Assembly: GCA_000697665.1 (NCBI GenBank)
Contig: KL197712.1
Location: 567,412-631,411, forward strand
Origin: Jaapia argillacea MUCL 33604
Lineage: Eukaryota > Basidiomycota > Agaricomycetes > Jaapiales > Jaapiaceae
DNA: 64,000 nt
Direction of reading: 5' to 3'
A model generated the notes under the pieces. The model was not told the origin of the DNA, did not search any database, and saw only the letters and a list, made by a program, of their open reading frames with translations. Below, one piece after another: positions 43,349-56,354 of this stretch (position 1 is the first letter of the stretch; each line of letters starts with the position of its first letter). Position numbers and translations under genes: made by a program.

Positions 43349-45404
43349 ATGCGAGGCTATCATATCCGCGTCCTAGTGAGCCGAAAAACAGGAGTATCAG
43401 CACCTCAATCAACAGACAATTTTGTTCCCACATCGTTATTTCAACGTCTTCCTGCTCAGACACCTAAGCCTACCTCGAGAAGGAACGCGCTATTCAACCC
43501 CGCCCATAAAGACTATAGACTGGGTCCAATTCGATTGGACTGGGTTGACTTTGAGACTATGACTAAAGCCGTGACTGGCAAAGAGAAGGCTTCCTCTGGG
43601 GCAGGTGAGTATGCTTAAGACTAGCCGGAAGATAACTCGAATTGATCGCATGGATCCAGGGGTGACAGCAGCGACCTTCATACCGCATACCCGTACTAAG
43701 AGTGGCTCTACCAATCTACCAGAAGGAGTGGTCCATGTATTCCGACAAAGCTCCAGCCATGGCACTTTGGAATCTGAAGGGGCTTCATCAGCCGCTCCCC
43801 CAGACGCAGGTCTTCAATATATAGATTCAGATGATATCACGATGGCCGTCCTTGCTGTGCCTTCGTGGATGAACCCTTCAGACTTTCTAGCCTTTGTGGC
43901 ACCAGCAGCAGAAGGGATGGCACATCTCAGAATGATTCGGTAAATCCATCGACTCTGTCAATGTTCAATTACCCTTATCCTTCGTGTACTTAGAGACTCT
44001 GCGCCCAACCGATCCATCGTGGTGATCAAGTTCCGCAAGCTAGAGGACGCCACAGAGTTCGCAGAAGCTTACAATGGGAAAGCGTTCAACTCTATGGAGG
44101 TACGTACTCCGCTACTTATGTTCTATTGGATCTGACTCTTTGGATATTGTAGCCCGAGATCTGCCACGTCGTTCGCGTTCTTTCCGTGGCCATTGAGCAA
44201 GAGGATTCAGTGTCGTTGGCAATATCGCGACTGAGCACACCCCAAGGCACCTATGAATTGCCTACTTGTCCTGTCTGTCTGGAGAGGATGGATTCTGCCG
44301 TAACAGGCCTTGTCACCGTCCCGTGCTCGCACACATTCCATTGTCGATGTTTGAGCCAATGGGGGGACAGTCGGTGAGACTCTGCGGTCAATCCATAGAT
44401 AATCTCATATTCATATACGTATGTCAATTCTCAGCTGCCCAGTTTGCCGATACTCTCAAACCATGCTCTCGTCTCATCCGGCATCATCAAATCGTTCCTC
44501 CCGTCCCATTCCCTTCACGAACTCATCCTCCCTTTCAACGTGTGCCGACTGCTCCTCGACCAGCAACCTGTGGATCTGCCTTATTTGCGGAAACATTGGT
44601 TGCGGCCGATACGGTCGAGCTCACGCGCATGCTCACTACGAACAAACTACCCATCTTTACGCGCTAGAACTCGAAACGCAACGGGTATGGGATTATGCTG
44701 GGGATGGATACGTTCATCGATTGATTCAAAACAAGGCCGACGGCAAACTAGTCGAGTTGCCTTCCGCTGCTGCATCATTCAGCGGGAGTGGTGGTGGAGC
44801 AGATGGGTTGGGGCCTGGACCAGCTGATACACTGAGCGCGGAAAAGATTGAGGCCATCGGGATTGAGTATTCCTACCTGTTGACTTCACAGTTGGATTCG
44901 CAGAGAGTGTTTTACGAAGAGCAGAGTGCGGAGTTGAAGGGGCAGGTCAACCAGCTGAAGGAAATGGTAGATCAGCTCAGTAAGGAAGTCGAGAGGAGCC
45001 GGATAGCCGCTCAAGGGGAAGCGGACAGACGAAAACGGGAAGAGGAAGAGAGGGTGGCTATTCTGGAGAAGGACAAGATGAAGGCAGAGAAGCGAGCGGA
45101 AAAGATTGCAGACCTGGCGAGGCGGCTGGAGAGAGAGCTGAAAGAGGAAAAGGCGGTGAGTGAAGGGTTGTTGAAGAATTTGGGCAAGATGAAGGAGAGG
45201 GTGGACCAGACGGACAAGGAGAAGGCTGATTTTGTGGGGAAGGTTAAGGACCTGGAGGATCAACTTAGGGACGTCATGTTCTTCTTGGAGGCAAGGACCA
45301 AAATCGAGGAGGGTGGTGGCGTCGAAGCTGAGGCGCTCGGTGGATCCGTCGAGATCCCTTCCTCATCGACGCCTAGCAAGAAGAAAAAGGGAAAGAAAGG
45401 ATGA
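43349..45404 (+). CDS. ETP1: ETP1/BRAP2 ubiquitin ligase (BRAP2, RING, UBP zinc finger, coiled coil)
   Basis: Cytosolic E3-type protein related to human BRAP2/IMP and yeast Etp1. ATG 43349 ([20 protein letters not shown]). The N-terminal BRAP2 domain includes [40 protein letters not shown] and [53 protein letters not shown], then [17 protein letters not shown] | CPVCRY, split by an intron. Zf-[42 protein letters not shown] long coiled coil follows ([20 protein letters not shown] onward), ending with a Lys-rich tail at 45404. The domain order is that of the family and no residue seems missing. Opposes the next gene with 147 bp between stops. Confidence 0.92.
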
Positions 45405-45551
45405 CCCTTGTCAACCAAGTTATCTCCTCGCCATTCGCCCGTCCATTGTATCCTTATTACTATCCTTGTCTGCAGTGTATCGATACATCAATGCAAACTA
45501 CATTATACTGAAGTGAACAGACCCGACGTCGACAATAAGTGTATGTAGCTG

Positions 45552-48500
45552 CTACAGTCCCTCAAAGAAAGAGATATCCTGCGCTGACAGTCCTCCTTTC
45601 GTTGTTGAACTCGCTGATGGCCGACTGGGAGGCGGCTTCGAGACGTTCGTGCGCGGAGGCGACATAATATCGCTTTGGCTGGAGCCGAATGCCGAAAACC
45701 CTTGTAAAGGCTGTGAGTTAGGCATTGCCCGACTTGGAGGAGATATTGGTTGCAGGAGACTGTTGGAGTTCAAGGAGATGGAATGACTTGTCAATGGGGG
45801 AGACGATACTGAAGGAGGCGGCCGGAGGGTCTGTTGCTTCGCGAAACCACGTTCGAACGTATTGGTATCAAAGGGTGCGCCGGCCCCACCATGGGGTGGT
45901 GGTGGTAGAGCCTCTGGTAGCGGGGAAGGAGGGGCTGGCCACCTGCCTGGCCTTGCAGCAGCAGCCTCCAGTAGATGTAAGGTCGCGAGGTGATCGGCTG
46001 CTGAAGGTTTCCGGGTCTTCGGCACCTTTGGCCGAGTTTGAGAAGGTGCAGGACTCGGTGAAGGAAGGCCAATAGGAAGGGGAGTAGGTTTGGCAGGTGG
46101 TTGAGGAGGTGATGGCGAAGGAATGGTAGACGAAATAAAATCATCAAAGTCATCAAAACTGGGTTTCGTCCCATGTTTATTGGGTGGCAATTTCTTCGGG
46201 GTACCGAAGAGTTGGCTATCCGAAGCTGAGCTCGAGTCATAGAGCGAGGTCGACGGAGGATTGGAGAACGAGGGTTGAGAGAATGACGAATGGAAATCCG
46301 AAAAATCGTCATCTTCAAAAAGATCTTTGGGTGTGGGTGTTGGCGGCATGAAAGTGTTCGAAGGTTTGAATTGCGAAGGTGGAGGAGCCAGTGGAGGGGT
46401 TGACATTGTACTACGTGATGCAATGTGTGGGGGAGGGCTCAAGGTAGGAGTGGGCGTACGTGAGGAAACTGGGGGTGAGAGCGGTGGAGGGAAAGTGTAC
46501 GAGCTTGATGGGGTTCTGCTGCGAGGCGGAGGAGGTAACTTTGGAGTATGTGGTCGCGAAGAGGGTGGCGGAGGTAGTGAGAAAGGAGATGAGGTCTTTG
46601 GAGGAGGTTGAAGGACTGGTGGCGATCGAATTCGTGAGGGTGTCGTGGAGGAAAATGGATTCAAATCCGTACTTAATGACCAATCCGCAGAAGATGTCGA
46701 AGTTGAAGGCCGAGTGGGGTTCCGAATGGCGGATGAGGAAGTTGGTGGTAACGGTAAGGGAGATTCTGTTCGAGGCTGTATTGACCTTCCGGAGGATCCA
46801 GGGAACCCAGTGACAGAAAGAGAGGGTACGGGTTTCGGCTGACCAAGCACTGGTGGCAGCTCTCTCTCATTCACGACACTAAGCGGTCGGCTAACTGGTT
46901 GAGAGAGTTTGGGAGGCGGCGCCAAAGGAGGTGGCAGTTTCTCAGGCAACGGGACTGGTTGAGACCCAAACATCTGGGACAGTGCCGTCAACTGAGGATC
47001 GTCATGTCCTTCTCCATCGCTCGCACTCGGAATATCGGACAAGAATTCTAGGTCGTTGGAGGACAAGGCGATAGAGGTTCGCCCAGTCCCAGGGCTACTC
47101 TTAGCGCGAGAGAAGCGATTGAAGAATCGTGATACCGCGGACGGTGGTGGTGTCGAAGCAGTAGTTCCCACCGTGACGGGGTCGGGTGCTGATGAGTATG
47201 ATGACATGGACGCAGCGACTTCGGTGGCTGGTGTTACTGTGGTTGGAGATGGCTCCGTGAATGGATTGGTGGCGGGCTTAGACGCTATGGGTGAGGGAAC
47301 AACCGAAGACGGCGTTGATACCGAGGTTGTTCGAGACCTCCTACTCTCACCGCTATGTCGTGGAGATGCGGTTGTCCCAGCGGCAGATGAAGACCTCGGT
47401 GTATCCGAGACTGGGGTGTTTGGACGTGATGATTTGACGTCAACATTGGGCTGTGTCGATGCTCTCCGGGTCATGAACGACAGAAGTCCACCACTGGGCT
47501 TCTTTCCTTTATCAGGACCAATCGGCGAAGGAGTCGAAGCAACGGGATCCTTCTCCAAGACCTTCCATCCCATCGGAATATCGTCCTGAATAACGATCGG
47601 ACGAAGTTTGACTTCAGCCTCCCAAGTAGTGGAGCCCTTGGCTTCCAGAAAACGAGACATGGGGCTTAAACGTGTGATGGGTGCGTTCCTGGTCAGCTTC
47701 ACGGCCTCTGCCATCGACTTTGCCGTGGATGTCTTCCGGAAATTGATTGGTAACTTTGCGATTTCGGGGAGAGTGTCTATAGCTGCGTCACTGCGGCGAG
47801 CGACAAGATCGTTAACTTTATTGTGCAAAAGACCTGTATATTTGGAGACACTCACAGTCCCTCAGCGCTTTCCTCATGAGTTCTCCAGCTGTTTCTCCAG
47901 TCGTCGTCGTCCGCGGATGTACGCTCCGGCGCAGGCCACACATCGTTGACGAACTCTTCACATTGATGAACGAGGGAAGAAATGACTTCAGGAGGCTGCA
48001 GCAAAGAAGTCTCGCTCCGTTAAGAACTCAGAAAAGAGAGCAAAATTTAGGAAACACTGACGACTTTCATATCCCCTTGCTCCTTCTGCCTCTTCGCTCT
48101 CTCCCATTCATCCAGCTTCTCAGAATCTGTATCAGGGGTCGCTTCATGCTGTGAAGTGGACCATGCGGAGGCCCATCCGCTTCCAACATCTTCAGCAGCA
48201 AAAGTGGCACCAGAAGGCGACCACGGCTCGAGGCCAGTAGATTCAAAGGCATCAACACCTGACTCAAATGTACCAAAGCCATCTCCATCCGGACTCGGGG
48301 GTCGGGGTGTAGATAGCGAGGATTCCGCGACTGGTATGGAGACCTCTTGCGCCTCGTCCTCCTCCACAAAGGGAGAGGGCAGGGATAACTCGTCTCGGAC
48401 GGGGGGTAGGGGAACGTCAAATGGCAGCTCCTCCTGGCGTGATGGGGGCTTTAAGGGTGGCTGTATCTCCGGCGTGGGGATGCGTCCAAGGGATATGTCC

Positions 48501-48748
48501 TCATACGGGCTTGGCGTCGCCCCCCAGGCAGAAGCGTTATCAGGTTGGGACCATAGTGATCCGGCAGTCTCGGAAGGTTCGTTCCATCGAATATCTGACC
48601 CAGTAGACCAGGACGGTAATCCAATATCTGCTTCATTGTCACCAGTGAGGATAGGTGAACGGGCAGGCCAAACGGGATCCTCGTGAGTTGTCGTCGCTGG
48701 TGGGGGTTTTGTGGACTCTCCCCATGCGTTTCCCCATATGTCGTCCAT
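45552..48748 (-). CDS. Large Ser/Pro-rich protein with acidic-Phe (adaptor-binding-like) motifs
   Basis: No catalytic domain recognised; roughly 1,000 residues. ATG 48748 (MDDIWGNAWGESTKPPPATT). Exon 1 ends with a helical stretch LDEWERAKRQKEQGDMK; exon 2 encodes PPEVISSLVHQCEEFVNDVW; exon 3 begins within LDAAIDTLPEIAKLPINFRK, a better splice than reading through the intron at about 47,860. Next is a conserved-looking block RNAPITRLSPMSRFLEAKGS, TTWEAEVKLRPIVIQDDIPM-GWKV. The long C-terminal half is disordered and holds FGTFESG (exon 1), DDDFSDF, FDDFDDF and a final DISFFEGL. These resemble DDFxxF/WxxF peptides that bind the ears of AP-1/GGA/AP-2 adaptors, so a clathrin-adaptor accessory role is my inference. 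Confidence 0.6.
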
Positions 48749-49120
48749 TTATAAAGCAAGAAAGGACTTTCCGCTAAGATCTAGCGAGTCACATAAGAAA
48801 TATCAAGGGCTGATATCTGCAGAGGGTAGCAAGAGGAAAGGATAAAGTTGTGCTGAAACATCGCGTGGAGTCCACGCGAGAAACTCATTGTGTTGGACTG
48901 TGATCGACTCTCCGCTCCATAACCGAACAAGTCTAACTTTCTGACCTCCCAAATTCGAACTTGTAGGCCTCTTCCACCCAACCAAGTCCACGAAGCCTCT
49001 CAAGCTTTTGTTTCCGTCCCCCCATCCGGCTCTATTCTCTCTAATCTTGTTTGGAATATCTCTGCATCTTCATCGACGCCCAAGCTCAAACTGGAGCCCT
49101 CTCGGTAGCTCTGCCAGTCT
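48749..49120. promoter_or_regulatory. Divergent promoter of the large Ser/Pro-rich gene and STE50
   Basis: A 372-bp gap. A pyrimidine-rich run lies before the STE50 start. No defined element seen. Confidence 0.45.
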
Positions 49121-51527
49121 ATGGATTTTTCTGTAGGAGACCCTCGGAAGAGCATTGCGGATTGGGACGAGGATGACGTTCAAACGTTCTTTGCTAGGCT
49201 TGGTTACCCTCAATACGAAGCTCAGATCAGAGGTGCGCCCACTCTACGCCAGTGCTGACATCACTGGTGCCTAAGGTTTTGTACAGAGCACAACATCTCT
49301 GGTGATGTGTTGTGTATCCTGGATGCGGATTCCTTAAAGGAGATTGGTGTGGCTACGATAGGCCAACGTCTTGCGATCCTAAAGGCTGTCTACATGGTTA
49401 AGCTGGCCCACAATATACCAATCGAAGCGGACCACTACGTGCCTCCCTGTATGTTGTTCCTTTGCCAAGTGTCGCTTATCTGACCACATCATACAGCTGA
49501 GGCAGAGGAGAATGTCACCTTGGATAAGTTATACGACCTTGTGAAACAGCAAGGTATGTTCACGGATCTTCCAATGCCAAGCCTTCACCCATCAACACCC
49601 CGACCCGGTCTATAGCCGATCGATTATATTCGCTTGAAGAGGAGAATGGTCGCCTGCGGCACAGCATCATATCATGCATGGATGACATTCGTTCGTCCCA
49701 ACTTCGACCTGTGAGCGGCCTTTCTAGCTTATCTCGCATTTTCCTCGTCCTCACATTGGTTTAGAGTGAGGACAGTCCCATTCGCCGCGACGCTTCATTC
49801 AACTGGTCACAATACAAAGCACAATCTCCTACGAAGCCCGTATTAGTGGATTCACCCCATCCATCTCCAAACAGAACGGAACACGATCTCTCCAGTCGCG
49901 GCAGTGGAAACACTCTCGTATCAGCTAGCAGCTCAAACACACTCGTTTCTCAACACTCCCCCACCGAACAACAACAGAGAACGCCCACGATCACTACCAC
50001 CAACGGCCTTGCGCCACCATCGTCGAAGCCAACACGGCAGGACAGTGGTGATAATCTCAAGAGTTTCAAAGTTAGCCTTGACGACCCTGCATGGAAAGTC
50101 CTGCCTGCAGCCTTGAAGAAATACAAGATCAATAATGACGATTGGCAAAACTACGCCATGTTCATTTGTTATGGATCCACAGGTTTCTATTTCTTTCCAA
50201 CTTCAGTCCTGACCACACACTAAGGCATTCTTCCAGGCAATCGAATAGAAAGATGTCTCAGTTATGACGAGAAACCCCTCCTCCTCTTCCAGAAGTTAAA
50301 AGACGCAAAGAAGAACCCTGTCTTCATGTTGAAACATATTAAGGACATTCGCTCACCAATCGCCGTCGCCCAGCAAAAACATGCCGCACGGCAAGCATCC
50401 GAGCCTGCGCTTCCCGGTCAGACCAAGTCATCCGCTGCATCAATCAAATCATCCCGCTCTCCCAAATTACATGTCAACGACACAACGACAAATGGAACCG
50501 CCCCCCCAATGACAGCAATAGCACCCCAATCGGGATGGCCTGACACTGCCTCCAACGCGGAGAACAAGGACCGGTCGAATGAAAGTGGTGTACCACCATC
50601 TGCGCCTGCTGAGATTGTGAAGCTGCAGGCATCGTCGGGGTCGAGAGGTCAAGATGAGTCAGGTGGTCATCGGGAGATGATTACCTCAACAGTCACCAAT
50701 ACGGGATTATCGTACGCTGTTGCGATATATCCATACATGGCGGAACAAGAGGACGAGTTTGATGTCGTCGTGTAAGTCTCCGCTACGTCGCTTTGTGACG
50801 CCGACATCTAATTGCTTCATTCCCAGTGGCGATACGTTCATCATCCTGTCTCGTGCACGAGGTTGGTGGGTGGTTCAACGTGACCCTGCTGGTACTGGTG
50901 CCGTGGAGCCCGAGACGAGTAAGCAAGGATGGGTACCCGCCGGCTGCTTGCTAGAGACCAGCATCCCTGTTGCATCTGCGGTAGCAGAAGCCACAGGTAC
51001 CAAGGGTATAGCAGGTAGCACTCCTCCACTATCACCGTCGGCCAAGAAGACACCCATTCTTCCTCTAAGTATCGTATCGACGAGTTTCCCCGGTATTGCC
51101 CTCATGGATTACAAGGGCAGGGGCGAAGAAGAGTTGGATCTTGTCAAAGATGATGCGCTACGAGTGTTCAAGCGATATAACCACTGGTCATACGTGAGTT
51201 CAATGAAATTCGTCTTGACCATTCGCCGACCTTTGCATTCACAGGCTGTCAAAGAAGACGGAGGAGATCGTGGTTGGGTACCTGTACGTGCTTCCCTTTG
51301 ATACGCGTCCGACATCTTCCTGATTTGACATGCCACAGTCCTGGTATATTGGCAAGGTCGCAGCGAGCAGCGGTGGTCCTGCTACTCCCAACACAAGCCT
51401 AGGACCGAATCCCCTCACCGGTGGATCTATCAGCCTTGATCCTGAGCGCGATATGTCGGCTTTACAGCAGGCTGTTTCACCCATGTCGTCTGCATTCCCT
51501 CCCCCGAAGGGTTCCATGATTGTTTGA
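49121..51527 (+). CDS. STE50: STE50-like MAPK adaptor with SAM, RA and two SH3 domains
   Basis: Scaffold linking Ste11-type MAPKKK to Cdc42/Ras inputs in pheromone, filamentation and HOG signalling. ATG 49121 (MDFSVGDPRKSIADWDEDDV). SAM: DVQTFFARLGYPQYEAQIR, EHNISGDVLCILDADSLKEI-GVATIGQRLAILKAVY. Short coiled region YSLEEENGRLRHS. RA domain: FKVSLDDPAWKVLPAALKKY, YAMFICYGSTGNRIERCLSY, DEKPLLLFQKLKDAKKNPVF. SH3-1: AIYPYMAEQEDEFDVVVGDT, GWWVVQRD...GWVPAGCL. SH3-2: ALMDYKGRGEEELDLVKDDA, HWSY...GWVPSWYIG. Stop at 51527. Ascomycete Ste50 lacks SH3 domains while the basidiomycete form carries two, which supports the lineage call. About eight introns, some interrupting SAM and SH3 domains. Confidence 0.92.
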
Positions 51528-52318
51528 AAGTTTGTATCGCTAGTTACGTTTTCCTGCTTATCTTTTAGTTATCACCACGGCTTTCGTTTCCTTCCACTGA
51601 CCGCTCATGGACAATCACATTCGTCGTCGTTTGTTCCACTCCAATCTGTTCATATATTTTATCACTTCCTTGATTCCTTCATCACGAATCCTAAACCGAC
51701 CACCCACACTCGTTTTATGTATGGCGGATCGTTTCTACTCTAGCAATGTATATTCGTGGACACAAATTCATGCAGATCATGTTATCAGGCATACTTGGGT
51801 TGTCAAGTTCAGTCCTGCCCCTTACAATGATTCAGAGTTCAAGATCGCGTCCTCAATTGGCAAGCTTCGAAGAAACACGTCAGTACGATTCATATGGTGT
51901 GAATATTAATGGAGGGCTTCGTCATATCCGAGTCGTTTTCTTCCCCTTGGTGTGGACTATCCTTGCGTCTGCGGCTACGACAGAAGGAGAAGGCAGTAAA
52001 GCCCACCAATCGCCTACCACCAATTCCATTGGAACAGATTCACTCCCATGCTATTTGGAGATTCTGAAGAGGTTTACGTGGGTCGGCAGTTTCAAAACCT
52101 TGCTTAGTTTGACTTGGCTATAGGTGCGCTTCTCTGAGACAGGACCTCCCGAACCTTCGTCGAAAAACGGGGCTCGAAGGATTACCTTGTTCCACCCTGT
52201 ATCCACCTGGAAGCAGGTGTCTGGTTGCAAACGTGATGGAGACGATCGGATAGCAAGATAACAATACCGAGGAGAGGACAAAATCGAGTAGCGAGCGTAT
52301 TGAGTGAAGAGCAAGGAC
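51528..52318. other. Convergent gap between STE50 and LEO1
   Basis: 791 bp. Holds the 3' flanks; several short frames without motifs. Longer than other convergent gaps here (about 120-420 bp), but I see no supported gene. Confidence 0.4.
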
Positions 52319-54116
52319 TCACTCCTCCTCTTCCTCGTCGAAATCAATCGCCCGCTTTCTCCGGGATCCCGTCCCGGCCTTGCGTACTTTGAATTCCTCC
52401 TCTTCCTCTTCACTCTCCACATCCATCTCCTCATCATCTGCCCTATCACCTCCGTCGCCCTTATCCGACTTGCCTCCAGAACTCTCCGCATCCTTACGCT
52501 TACGCTTCCTCTCATCTTCTTCAATTTTGGCCTCCAACTTATCGAGATCGTCCTCTTCAGCATCCCGGTCTTCGTCGCTTCGCTTCTTCCTCTTCTTGCG
52601 GGGCCCGTCGTCAGATCCACCTTCCTCTTCAGAGGTATCCGCAACGAGGAAATCGTCAGGGAGGTATTCTCCAGCACCCTTCCTTGCGTCAGCCTCCACA
52701 GATGCTTTCTTGGTTCTCGACCTTCGCGGGCTGTCGAACATGTCCCCATCCTCCTCTTCTGAAGCTCCGAACTCCGCTTCTTCGTCAGACCAAACCATAT
52801 CACCGGTCCTCTTCCTAGGGGCACTAGTCCGGCGCCTTCTCCCACTTCCAAATCCGTCCTCCTCAGTTCTTGACCTCTTGGGCTTTTTGGATGCTAACTT
52901 CAATAACTCCATCTTCTCACGCTCCGGGTCCATGGTAGGGTCAGGTGCCATACGGAGACGAGCAACCCGATTGTGTTTTTGACCGACAGCACGGACAAGC
53001 ATTCGGTGGGTTTCAGACTGCATGCCTGTAGGCATGATGGACATGTGTCCAGTGATGACAGCTTCGGATTGGAGAATGAAAGCGCGTTTATGTTGTGCGA
53101 CAAGATAGGTCAGGCCTTGTGATTTCGCAGCACTCCCAGAAGGTGGCGGCACCGTTTGACTTTGAGAACTCTGGGAGGCTTGGGTATTTCCATAGGATTG
53201 TCGAGGGACTGAACCGGATGTATCGACAGATTGGGTGATGTCGAACACCTCTTTACCCAATACTAAGCTTAAGCTCCCATCAGACCACCTCACGATACGA
53301 CCGTTGGACTGTCGACGCTATAAGAGTCTGTCAGGCAATCTGTCAACATGAGAACCGGGGAAGGTCTCACATCGTTACCGTACTCATCTTTGATCCATCT
53401 CCACCTGAGAGTATTCTCGACCTTGAGTTTAATGGTCATGCTGCGCTCTCGAGCGCTTTCAATGTGTTGGGACTCGTCATCGTCATGCTCAGGACCGATG
53501 TAAGTGTCTGGGTGAAACGGTTTTGAATCAAGCTGGACAAAGCTGGGCATTCGCATTACCCAGTACTTATGGAAGAGGATCAGTGCTTTCATTGACAGGC
53601 GGGACAAGATGAAACTGACATTATCATCAGAACTCTTCGGGACAGGGATATTGGGGATCTGAACAGCCGCTTCCAAGACCTGCTCATATTCGGGGGGAGG
53701 CTCGTCCTCTTCCTCGTACTCCATAGCCTTTCGATGCTCGCGTTCATGAGACGGAATGCCATCTTCCGATACATGTCCAGAAGCAACTGGGGATTCTGGT
53801 GCGCTAATGTTGGCAGGTTATGAGTCAAACGTAGCATTTACACAGGAAAACCTAACCTTTCGCCGTGTGCTCGAGTAAATTCGGCGTCCTCGCCAAACAA
53901 GTCTGCCATGGGCTCGTCCTGCCCATCTTCATCATGATGGTCATCGTCAGCTTCGCCATCCTCGCTCTTCACAGGTGGGTCCGATTGTGTGTGGTCAAAA
54001 TCCGCAGGTTTCATCTCGACATCGTCTGCAAAGGGGCTATCATTTTGATGCGAGTAGAATGTACTAGTGGAGTCTGATTTGAGTGTTGGGTCGATCAGAG
54101 CGTCAGCGAGAGACAT
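52319..54116 (-). CDS. LEO1: LEO1, PAF1 transcription-elongation complex subunit
   Basis: Nuclear subunit of the Paf1 complex, which acts with RNA polymerase II in elongation and histone modification. ATG 54116 (MSLADALIDPTLKSDSTST) leads into an acidic N-terminus (KSEDGEADDDHHDEDGQDEP, MADLFGEDAEF). The Leo1 core spans introns: VQIPNIPVPKSSDDN, LDSKPFHPDTYIGPEHDDDE, RERSMTIKLKVENTLRWRWI, NDRRQSNGRIVRWSDGSLSL, VLGKEVFDITQS, LTYLVAQHKRAFILQSEAVI and TGHMSIMPTGMQSETHRMLV. The C-terminal third is highly charged with alternating acidic and Lys/Arg tracts and ends EEEE at 52319. The PFHPDTY, R.IVRWSDGSxSL and HRML blocks are diagnostic. Confidence 0.94.
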
Positions 54117-54800
54117 GGGACACGAAGCAGGCCGCTAAGAGTTCGTTGGCAAAGACGGCGAGAAAGCGTCTCAAGACAAAGCCTTGTGAACAAGGCAACA
54201 ACGTCACAATTTGAACTCCGCGCTTTAAACAAATCGTCTCTTCGGAGCCAAACTTCCTTTTCTCTTATCTGCGAACTATTGGTATTGTGCAACCCATTCA
54301 ATCTAAGGGTGTATTCTGTCCTCTTGAGTCTCCCTTCTTCAGTACGACTTTCACAACAGCCAGTTATTTCATTCTACACTCCAGTACGGACATCTAACTC
54401 GTCACTTCCTCCGAGGAGCGTATCCGGGCGCTATGGTGGCCACCTGGTGCAACCCTGCAAACCCCTGCTCTTATTTACGGCAGTGCGTAAGTTCATATTC
54501 CACCTTTTTTTTTGCATTGACCCGATAGTAGATCTCGCTCACTGTAGCCTCCATTGAGTTCCGGTTGTGTGACTTGTGTCTCGGTCATGTTGTCTGCGCG
54601 GTGAGATCACTGTCCCTTTTATGTCGATCCCTTACCCTAGCCTTCTGTGGGATGAGCTTGCCACTTTCCCAAATTTATCCAAACTCTCAAGTACAAATGA
54701 TAGCAGTCGCCCGTTCTGCCATTACGGAGCTAGTGGCCAACCCGCTGTTGTTGTACCGCTTGTCGACACCCAACCCATTCACCCGCCGTGGTAGCTTCTC
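54117..54800. promoter_or_regulatory. Divergent promoter of LEO1 and receptor-like gene 1
   Basis: 684 bp. The part near 54550-54660 resembles the region before receptor-like gene 2 (57215-57330), including TCCCTTTTATGT, so the tandem duplication included promoter sequence. Confidence 0.5.
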
Positions 54801-56354
54801 ATGTCTTCCACTGATCCCACCACGCCTGTCAACTGGGTTTGGACGCCTCAGCTACTCGCGATCACAGTCTGGATTTGTATGTAGACCACAGGGATTCCGC
54901 CAGCGACATCTACCCTCTGACATCTCCTTTCGCAGCCGTTGCCCCAACGATCGCATCAATCTTAACAGCTCTAGTTGTTCTCGGCCTCGCACTTCGTCTA
55001 TACCTAAGCAGTGAAACGAGGCATGCATTGCGTCGCCAAAGTTTCATGATGCTGCTGTCTGTACTGGTGATGAGCCTTCCCTATAGTGCGTCATATATGT
55101 GAGCAGTTTCCTTCCTGAATCAACATTGCGATAGATCCCTGAATCAACACTTCGATAGGCTGGAGGTTCTTTTGGCCGGACCAACGCCGTGGTGCGCTGT
55201 GTCCATGTTCTTTGGGTTATTGACCGGTCTGCTGTTGTTCTGTCGATTATGTGATTAACGTTAACCTCTTTCCGCCATAGCCAACTTCATCCAGTTTGTT
55301 GTTACGCTGATTGCCGTCAATTTGCAGATGGTTTTTGTCCATGGGATACGAACGGAAGGTTTCTTTAAATGGTACCTGTCAGGATCCTTCCTGCTCGCAC
55401 TTGTCATATCGCTACCAGGAAGTTCGTATCCATTACTAGTGTATTTTCTGGCTTACCTGACCCCAGATACGAATGGAAATAACAGCTATCAAAGGTGTCT
55501 GGGGTTGGGATCCGCTCCTTCAATGCTGTTACACTGCGCTTGTGGACCCTAATCAGCGATTCTTGTGGCAAATAGCCTCGGCATACTTTTGGTCACTATT
55601 CACGGCCTTCGTTACTTTGGTTTCGACATTGGTCGTCCTCGGATCACTCGCATACCATAGCCTGAATCGGCGCCGACTTCTTAGCATAACTCAAAGAACA
55701 CACAACAATGTATTCAACGACACCGCTGTTGCCATCGCTTGGAGGATAACCCTTTATCCTTTGATTCTCAGTACGCAGTTTCATCTATTTTAACCTTCAC
55801 AGCGATTGACACATGTAGTGCAGTTATCTTCACGTCGATGTCGGCAGCATCCGACTTCAGCATCGACAAATCAGTCGGAATATCTTCATGGACAAGTTTC
55901 GTCCTATGGTGCATCTATGGATTTTTATATGGTGCACAGCCACTGCTCTACTGTCTCGTTGCGATCTTTGTCGAGTGAGTTCAACAACGTTTCCAACTCA
56001 CGGTCAAAGGGTTTGACGTCTCCATTTGAACCAAACAGCCCCTCGTTCTCAGGAGCTGTTCGTCAAGTCGTCAAATCTGATCTCGGCAGTGTCGGAGCTT
56101 GTGCATCGTACTTCTCAACGTCGTCGCCCACACCGTCTGTGAACCATCAAGATGGCGAGCCGAGAAGGAGACTACCATCTGATATTCAGGGTCACCTCGC
56201 AAATGCTGAGGTTCCTCAACGTCCTGGACGGGCGTACCTCCCCGGTAAATCCAATAGAGTGGAGTTGAGGCAGACTGCGCGACAAAATCGTGATATTGGA
56301 TCCTTATGGAGTACCATCAGAACCGCGTCAGAAGATGAAATCGATCAGATGTGA
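54801..56354 (+). CDS. Seven-transmembrane receptor-like protein 1
   Basis: Plasma-membrane receptor-like protein; ligand unknown. ATG 54801 (MSSTDPTTPVNWVWTPQL). By eye there are seven hydrophobic helices: VAPTIASILTALVVLGLALR; FMMLLSVLVMSLPYSASYML; CAVSMFFGLLTANFIQFVVT; WYLSGSFLLALVISLPG; WSLFTAFVTLVSTLVVLGSL; AIAWRITLYPLILI plus IFTSM; and VLWCIYGFLYGAQPLLYCLV. The loop before TM6 is RRLLSITQRTHNNVFNDTAV, and TM7 is followed by FVDPSFSGAVRQVVKSD. The Ser/Arg-rich tail ends GSLWSTIRTASEDEIDQM at TGA 56352-56354. Introns are placed as in gene 2. Fold and the Trp-Cys before TM3 fit a GPCR-type topology, but no class-defining motif is certain. Confidence 0.72.

Noticed and set aside
45552-47855. 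Reading the large Ser/Pro-rich gene straight through GTGAGTGTCTCC as one frame (SKYTGLLHNKVNDL...)
   Set aside because: Joining from exon 2 meets a TGA. A 65-nt GT-AG intron with branch-like GTTAACGA restores a continuous frame (EGLDAAIDTLPEI).
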